Assembly: GCA_037178675.1 (NCBI GenBank)
Contig: JAYMGJ010000769.1
Coordinates: 1 to 27,121, forward strand
Reading direction: 5' to 3'
Source of the DNA: Scleroderma bovista
Taxonomy: Eukaryota > Basidiomycota > Agaricomycetes > Boletales > Sclerodermataceae
DNA: 27,121 bases
The notes below the pieces were generated by a model that saw only the letters and a list, made by a program, of their open reading frames with translations, did not search any database and was not told the DNA's origin. Position 1 is the stretch's first letter. Every line of letters begins with the position of its first letter. Of this stretch, positions 21,204 to 27,121 are shown one piece after another. Both the position numbers and the translations under genes were made by a program.

Positions 21204-21910
21204 CACTTATTACTGCTGTACAATCCATACTCAATCGAACAATCGAAGTCTGGTCTACACGTGTACCCGCTTCTAGGTGCTGTCAAATTTCACCTTCGCA
21301 ACGTTTGATCAGGGCTGTTTGACACCGTTCGCATCCCCTGTGTTTCCCGTTATGACTTACTACTCCGAGGGCTTGGAAAAATTAGGTGATTAATTTTTTT
21401 TCTTCATTTTCATAGATAACTGAGGACATGTGATGTCGCTCAGTACCCAGATCTTGTCGCCGAGAAACTTTATGTTCTCGAGATCAGCACCCTCGTGCTG
21501 GCGTTTGTGGCAGTTGAGGTCTGTATCGGGATTTTGACTAACATAGCAGGTGTGGACCGATTTTGAGCGACGCGCGTTACCAACGCGTGATTATACATTT
21601 CTAACGGTCGGTTCTATCACGGGATTCTACCATATGCACCCTTGCTGCTTTGCACTTCAGTCACGTCGTGATACAGGGACGACTACTTGCCTGCCACCCA
21701 ATTTCCAACAGCCAGCCAAACATATTGGTATTCTTCGACGGGCTGATGCCATGTCGCTGGCGTACGTGCGAAGCCCCCCCATGAGTGATGTAGTCACACA
21801 TTACTAGTCTCTGACCCCCATGTCTCCCTTCTGAGGACCACTCTTCTGCTTCGAATTCTTTTACCTCCACACTGCCTTTTACAAAAACGGTACATACCCT
21901 TGATCCCCGT
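21204..21910. other. Intergenic stretch, no defensible gene
   Basis: This is the beginning of a gene-poor stretch of about 2.8 kb. It contains a plus-strand open piece at about 21455-21560 (YPDLVAEKLYVLEISTLVLA, helix-like) and others, but joining them needs introns of 31-39 bp, shorter than any in the confident genes. A pyrimidine-rich TTTTTTTTCTTCATTTTCATAG sits at about 21393-21414. It could be decayed coding sequence or chance. Confidence 0.35.
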
Positions 21911-22186
21911 ATGGCGGACTGTACCGAAGATGGCACGTACTCACCCAATCAACGGTTCGACAGGCAGCTCCTACAATCGGCCGGAGGGGATCCCGAACGC
22001 TGGAAATTTTCCGGGGCTATCCCCGCAATGATCATTGTACGTACATTTGTTTACTCAAAGCCGCTATCATAATCTTTTCCTGTGGGTGAGGCGTTTCTTC
22101 TTGGAAGTGTACAGCTGCTTGCAGTACATATCCCACAACCCATCTGTGATACATGCGGTACGGCTATGATGCGGTATCAGGAATGA
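21911..22186 (+). CDS. Possible small two-exon protein
   Basis: An ATG at 21911 opens 42 codons (MADCTEDGTYSP, hydrophilic) that run into a consensus GTACGT donor at 22037. A 54-bp intron to 22090 leads in phase to 32 further codons ending GAA TGA, giving 73 aa with a hydrophobic segment IPAMIIAFLLGSVQLLA that spans the junction. An alternative acceptor at a TACAG downstream keeps the same frame. I recognise no family and the evidence is only splice-site shape and intron length. It may not be a gene. Confidence 0.2.
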
Positions 22187-23988
22187 ACACGCCTCCATTA
22201 GCAACGTTTCCCTCGCTCAAGGAATCCCACTAGGGCGCATGATTGCCTAGAAAGGTGGCGCTGAGGCGTCTCTGCTATCTAGGGATCTTAAACTCACGAC
22301 AGCGCGATGATTGCTGGAAGAAGTACTCGGATTTACCCGAATCTTCTTGTATTCTCGACGCATATCGGTCGTCCATTTTTACCGAGTTCCATTCACTACC
22401 AAACAATTATGACAGCTGCTGGTCCACACCCGCTCGGATAGAAGAATGACGGAACAAACTGCGACTGAGGTACTGAAGCCTTAGTCTTGGTTGTGTTTGA
22501 CGTATACTACTTCTTTTCAAATATTTCAGGTTACCTTGTCATGCTGGAAACGTTAGCTCTGCTGCACAAGGCACCTGCAACAAATAGTAGTGGATTATAA
22601 TTATAGCGGTGACGGAAACCTCAATAAATACCAAAGGGGAAAGAAGGCGAAGGCACCTTCCAACACCTACTAGAAGCTGTTACAGGGATGGACATTTGGA
22701 TCTTCGCCGTCGCCCTTCTCAGGCAGAGAGAGGAAATATAAATATTGCGTCCAGAAGTCCCATCGCGGGGCACTGGAAGTTTGCATCTGCATCACAGCAA
22801 GAAACATACTATGTAGACTATCTGCTTAAAGACTGTCACGGCCACAGGGGTGCAGGCATGCAGCTGACATACAACCTGCCATAGGTTCCCTAAACCTGCA
22901 GGAAGTTTCAAACGATCTCCCACCAGAGGACATAAACGCGAAGACAATGCGTTCGCTAGAGCTTATCTGGCATGCTGTTCGTGCGTTTTTCGAGTGACTC
23001 CTCTCTCCCACTGGTAATGATTAGTGTGCTAATACTAGCAGTCGACCTATTCGTAGAGCCTTCCTAGAGAAAAGGATCTGATCTCGTTCTGTCAGCATTA
23101 CATACGACTCGTGACCCACTGCCACTCAGCCAACCGATGGCTGCCGTCTCCCGAAATGAAAACTGCATGTATGTATGTTCTATGTGAGCGTCATGACAAC
23201 ATCGTGCTGCAATTCTCCTCGTCTCTCACTCACGGAACCTTTTCATGAAAGACTCCGAACTGATGTTACCGGCAAGTTTGTCCCTTGCTCACTGCTTATG
23301 CATGTTCCAGATTTCATTCAGATTTCTCCGTGGGGTCCTCCGATCGGGACGATCTCGTTTCATTTCCACTCATGGAAGGCTGTGCCAAACAGACCATGGC
23401 TTGCACGCCCCACCTCACCGCGACCTTTCCGATTTGGCCTCCACTATATGACAACTGCGGACTCGAGCATGCCATGATGGACCCATGCATGTCAACAAGT
23501 CGTAGCCAATCACGCCAGACTTCCATTTTCGTTGGATCTTGGCTTTTGCGGATGCCGTCTGAGGCTAACCTTTTCTCGATCGTCGCTGGTCTGACGATGT
23601 AGCTTCGGATGAGTCTGGAAAATAGTATAACTTGTCCGCCGTGGAGATATCAGTGCACAGCATGGCAAAGCTAGTGGCGTGCAGCCACACATGCCTTGGA
23701 TTAGCGACATATCGCTGCTTCCACGAGGTGCTGGTGATAAGGCGATACAAGCTATGAACGCGTTACATTCAGCAAGCCGTAAGTAAGGGATAGGAGAATT
23801 CGTGATAGGCCGTAATTGTAGTCTGAGCTGGGAATACCTAATGGGACATTATACGGATACAACGAAACGGGAAAATGGGAGCCAAATGAGAGTACCGATG
23901 CCAAGCGAGAGATGAGTATCGACGAGAACGACGACAATTACAACATTAGATGAATGAACATGACAAGTGAAAATGCTTCTGAAATGGA
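22187..23988. other. Gene-poor region with orphan open stretches
   Basis: No complete gene can be built on either strand. Two plus-strand pieces have coding-like composition: about 22649-22742 (FQHLLEAVTGMDIWIFAVAL) and 22902-22997 (EVSNDLPPEDINAKTMRSLE and onward to a stop, preceded by a CTGCAG acceptor). They cannot be linked without frame breaks. Open frames at 23175-23602 show no recognisable motif. The last 200 bases include the 3' UTR of the thioesterase gene. Confidence 0.4.
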
Positions 23989-24927
23989 CTATGATGGGGG
24001 AACAACACGCTTCAGAAATTCGGACAGATCCCTCTGCTCCCGCGGACATAGCCTGTGCCCCAAAGCCTTGTAGGTTCTGAAACTCAAGCCCGGAGAGCCT
24101 ATCTCCCCCTTGGCCTGCGAGGAACCAGACGAGATACAATGGGCGTTGTATTCTGTCCCGAGCGTGACGCTCTCGACCATGGGTATTCCGAAGCCCGATG
24201 TCAGCTTCTTCACGAAGGCGTCGGCAAACTTATATCGGACGACGTTATCGTCTGTCCCATGGCCCCAGAAGATGGGTGTCTTAGTCGCATGTGATGAGAG
24301 GAACTGGGCTCGTGGGATTAGTAGGTGGTTTGCAATGTCAAAAAACGATTCTAGCTGACCTGCTGGAAATTATTTCGGAATGGAAGCCAGCCGCTAACGA
24401 CCACTATTCCCGCAACTTTCCAACCTTCCTTCCCTCCACCGAAGCCGTCCTCTGGGCGGCTTGTGAGGCTTGTTAGGAGCGCAACAGCCCCGCCTTGGCT
24501 AAATCCACCGATGACGACTCGTTCTGGAGGGACGCCGGCATCGACCTCTTTCTGAACAAGTTCATCGATCATGCGAGCAGCCTTGAACATTTCCGCCCGG
24601 TTCTCTTCTACCTTGTCGAAGTCATAGGAAGAAATATCAAACCAGCGAGTCATGCATTTCTTGTTGTAGGCCGTGACCTCGCCGGTGGGTGCATGGGGGA
24701 AAATCCACTTTACATGCGGCACATCCTTGGAGAGTTTCTCTGCGGTCCCGCGCCATCCTTGGCCCGTGTCACCAATTGCCTATGAAACAGGGGTTACGGT
24801 GAGTCGGACGAAAGACACGCCAACAGCATAATTATTGAATTGGACATACATGGATCAAGATAACAGAAGCTGTATGTTTTTCAGTCGGGGGAACCACAAG
24901 AGGTGCTTCATGAGTTGGAGGTGTCAT
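23989..24927 (-). CDS. APT1: Acyl-protein thioesterase 1
   Basis: Exons (descending): 24927-24850, 24779-24360, 24303-23989; 270 aa (252 if a 54-bp in-frame intron at 24168-24115 is also removed). It is a cytosolic alpha/beta hydrolase that removes S-palmitoyl groups from proteins such as Ras and G-alpha subunits. The catalytic serine is S120 in GGFSQGGA, the aspartate is D185 in WGHGTDDNVV, and the histidine is in YKALGH (H249 of the 270-aa form). WIFPHAP and RWFDI are further family signatures. The usual HGxGD motif near the N-terminus reads HAIGD here, with the intron falling exactly after His. The start is the ATG at 24927; an upstream in-frame ATG at 25047 would add a hydrophobic 40-residue extension that overlaps the shared promoter, which seems unlikely. 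The gene is head to head with TRM10. Confidence 0.94.
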
Positions 24928-25105
24928 ATCGTCCAAGTGAAATAGGTGACCTGTTCCTGTCAGGGGAGCGAAAAGCGGGTGTAGGGAAAGCAGGGGGACA
25001 GGGGACAAAGAAGAAATATATATATACAAGAATCCAAAAATCCCCAAGGAGGAATTGTGAACAAGATCGCAATGAGCTCATTGAAGTGAGATCCACTCTT
25101 TGGCT
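24928..25105. promoter_or_regulatory. Bidirectional promoter, APT1 / TRM10
   Basis: Start codons of opposite strands are 178 bp apart. An AT-rich TATATATATAC run lies at about 25016-25026, at a TATA-like distance from the TRM10 start. No other motif stands out. Confidence 0.5.
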
Positions 25106-26526
25106 ATGGCTCGGGGGAGACGGGCCGGTCACATCCCGGTTTCGACAGCCAATCATGGTGGTTTCTTCATGGACACCTCTGCGGCGGAAAGCGCAGGAAC
25201 AGAACAGGAAGAACAAACCACACACCCTCAGGGTCTCTCAAAAAAGGCACAGAAACGTGCTGCAAAAGCTGCCAGGTTCCATGAACTTAAGCTTGAACGC
25301 AGAACACGCGAAAAGGAGGCAAGGAAGCGCAAACGTCGGGAACGCGCTCAGGCCATCGCTAACGGCGAATGCGATGCCAACGTCGCTCGAAAACGGCGTA
25401 GAGCCAATGCAAGCGATGGAAATACGACATTTAAAGCAAGAATAGTCGTTGATCTTGGGTTCGACGAGCTCATGACTGACAAGGTGAGTCTCTCGTTTAC
25501 TACTCGTGTAGTATTTCCCCACGCGGTAGCGACCTCACAGGAAATCAATTCCCTCACCTCCCAATTGGCATATACGTATAGCGCTAACAGATCCGCACCA
25601 TGCGCGTTTTCCTTCTTGCTTTTCACGTCTCTCAATGGCAGAACCAAACAACGCCTCGATGTCATGAACGATGCCAGCTACAGAAGATGGTCTAATACGG
25701 AATGGTGGGAGGAAGGGTATGAACGCATATGGACTCATCTCTCGTCTTCCTCGTCCGACCAACCCCCAAATGAGCCTACAAGCGTGCCAGCTGACTGCAA
25801 TGGGCCTCCTCCTACCCCTGACACGAGTGATCCACGGGATAGTGTTGTTTATTTGACCGCGGATTCTGAACACGAGATCTTGGAACTCAAGGAAGGCGAG
25901 ACGTACGTTATCGGGGGCATATGCGACCACAATCGGTACAAGGTCGGCTGTACGATCTCTTATCTGCATGCTTGTATCAATCACATCCGTGTGTAGAACC
26001 TCTGCCTGAACAAGGCTAATGCAGCTCATATCCGCCATGCTCGCCTTCCTATCGGGCGTCACATCGCGCTCGCAACACGCAAGGTCCTTACCGTTAACCA
26101 GGTACGTTTGCATGCACGCATCACGACACGGGAATGCTCTTCTCCCGTGACGATGATGTGTCAGGGGACTGCAGTCCGTTGCGCCTTTCTCGGACAGCGT
26201 GTAGTTCATGTTTTTCATCACCGTCAATTGGCATCCTGGCACTGACTAACCGCATTGGAAAGGTTTTCGAGATCCTCCTCAGATGGGTCGAAACACGCAA
26301 CTGGGAAGAGGCATTTTGGGCTGTCATCCCGAAGCGGAAATTTCAGGGTGTTGAACGTGTGAGAGGCAAGGATGACGGTAGCGATGACGAGGAGGTGAAT
26401 GATCAAGACGAAAGGGGTGAGGTATCAAACAAGGAAACCCACGAACTGGTGGAACGTGATAGCGAATACATGAGCGGAGGGGGCGGAAACGGTGTGTCAA
26501 ATGACAGTGGATTTGCCGAGGCTTAA
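25106..26526 (+). CDS. TRM10: tRNA (guanine-9-N1) methyltransferase Trm10
   Basis: Exons: 25106-25483, 25541-25942, 25997-26101, 26263-26526; 382 aa. The SPOUT-family enzyme uses SAM to methylate N1 of G9 in tRNAs. After a very basic N-terminus (LSKKAQKRAAKAARFHELKL, and KRKRRERAQA) come VVDLGFDELMTDK-EINSL, AFSFLLFTSLNGR, VVYLTADSEHEILELKEGE, VIGGICDHNRYK (with the conserved Asp), NLCLNKA and ARLPIGRHI, then VLTVNQ-VFEILLRWVETRNW and AFWAVIPKRK. The C-terminal 55 residues are acidic and Ser/Gly-rich. Intron 1 (57 bp) is in frame and stop-free; removing it restores the family spacing. Intron 3 is 161 bp, two to three times longer than all others here. The start is the first ATG; one 21 codons later (25169) is also possible. 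A tRNA gene lies 118 bp downstream. Confidence 0.95.
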
Positions 26527-26644
26527 GCGAAGTTCATATTTCCTGCAAGTTTGCAAACTTGAGCCTACTTGTGTGTATCTGTAATAGTGTGTCACAGTAC
26601 TAGGGTATCAATCCACAGCTTCTTATGGCGTCTGCGTTTGGCAG

Positions 26645-26728
26645 TGCCCCATGGCTGAGTTGGTTACAGCGTCCGACTGTTACTCCAATGACATCGGAAG
26701 GTCGTGAGTTCGAGCCTCACTGGGGCAG
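26645..26728 (+). tRNA. tRNA-Asn (GTT) with 10-nt intron
   Basis: The gene folds into a full cloverleaf. The acceptor stem is TGCCCCA with TGGGGCA (7 pairs), discriminator G. The D arm is GCTG...CAGC, the anticodon stem TCCGA with TCGGA, and the T arm GTGAG-TTCGAGC-CTCAC. The anticodon GTT lies at 26679-26681. The intron CTCCAATGAC (26683-26692) follows A37, the canonical eukaryotic position; without it the loop is CTGTTAA and the tRNA is 74 nt. The anticodon-to-T-arm sequence closely resembles yeast tRNA-Asn. Confidence 0.95.
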
Positions 26729-26732
26729 TTCA

Positions 26733-26747
26733 TTTTTCGTTGTTTTT
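26733..26747 (+). terminator. RNA polymerase III terminator (T5 x2)
   Basis: Two runs of five T (26733-26737 and 26743-26747) follow the tRNA by 5 and 15 nt, as expected for a Pol III stop with a backup site. Confidence 0.75.
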
Positions 26748-26946
26748 GCCCCCACTATTTCCATCGTTGCGTTCTCTTACAGTCGAACCCGGAGTTCTGG
26801 CGTTCTGCAAATTTCTATTGTAAAGTACAGATACAACAAGCACCAAGTTGTTGCAGATACCCGGGTTACAACTTTAATTATTAGTATGACACCCATCGAC
26901 TCTGTATTAACCCCCAAGTCTAGTAAAACATGGCCGTGTACAACCC

Positions 26947-27121
26947 CTAACCTGTGTCTCCATCTTTGGCGCTAGTTTCTGAAGGTACAGGTGACGAAGG
27001 TTGCTGCGATCCCGCAATACTCAACGGGCGAAACATAACTTTCATCCGTTTCGGTGGGTCATCGCCTGGCTTGCTTGCAACTTTCTGCCGACCACTGGTA
27101 GCCTCGTCGTCCTTGTGCGCG
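26947..27121 (-). CDS. C-terminal exon of an unidentified gene (partial)
   Basis: On the minus strand a frame is open from the window edge for 58 codons to TAG at 26949-26947. It is rich in K, D, P and S (for example DPPKRMKVMFRPLSIAGSQQ). There is no stop and no ATG that would open it, and it lacks the hydrophobic drift of noise frames. It is probably a disordered tail of a larger protein; no family is recognised. Confidence 0.4.
   Translation of the reverse strand, partial: AHKDDEATSGRQKVASKPGDDPPKRMKVMFRPLSIAGSQQPSSPVPSETSAKDGDTG

Noticed and set aside
21204..21560. A gene built from HLLLLYNPY, YDLLLRG and YPDLVAEKLY pieces just after NDUFAF5
   Set aside because: It requires introns of 31-39 bp, below the 45-bp minimum seen in confident genes, and with so many free joins coherent peptides arise by chance.
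1..27121. CRISPR arrays, bacterial operons, phage or plasmid genes
   Set aside because: No spaced repeats, ribosome-binding sites or bacterial gene types; spliceosomal introns throughout show a nuclear fungal sequence.

Overview
The window is fungal nuclear DNA, almost certainly from an Agaricomycete (basidiomycete). All seven intact genes are cut by many very short GT-AG introns, mostly 45-75 bp. Intergenic gaps are small, several gene pairs are head to head, and the left edge carries two transposon families common in Agaricomycetes: a Ty1/copia-type gag and a Plavaka/CACTA transposase remnant. The genus cannot be fixed from sequence alone; the gag resembles ones I associate with Rhizoctonia/Ceratobasidiaceae, which is an inference. 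All exon models were spliced by eye and checked for phase.

Layout. 1-3.58 kb is repeat-derived: a frameshifted copia-type gag on the minus strand, a leader with a 63-bp tandem duplication, a C-terminal piece of a Plavaka transposase, and a 9-bp satellite with inverted GTCTG/CAGAC motifs. 3.58-6.89 kb (-) is a Nup98/Nup116-type nucleoporin (971 aa, 8 exons). It is divergent from the second-largest subunit of RNA polymerase I at 7.06-11.32 kb (+; 1222 aa, 12 exons). 11.59-14.68 kb (-) is a 912-aa protein whose N-terminus reads as an H2B-like plus an H2A-like histone fold joined in one chain, followed by a long disordered tail. 14.88-19.52 kb (-) is a 1391-aa Q/P-rich protein with three C-terminal C2H2 zinc fingers, divergent from NDUFAF5, the mitochondrial complex I assembly factor (19.71-21.20 kb, +; 331 aa, 10 exons).

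21.2-24.0 kb has no gene I can defend, only short open stretches. 23.99-24.93 kb (-) is acyl-protein thioesterase 1, divergent from the tRNA m1G9 methyltransferase Trm10 (25.1-26.5 kb, +). A tRNA-Asn(GTT) gene with a 10-nt intron follows, and the window ends in the last exon of an unidentified minus-strand gene.

The genes are mostly housekeeping (nuclear transport, rRNA synthesis, respiratory-chain assembly, protein depalmitoylation, tRNA modification) and do not form one pathway. The most novel item is the histone-fold doublet protein, whose H2A-like alpha-2 helix is interrupted by a 12-nt microexon.
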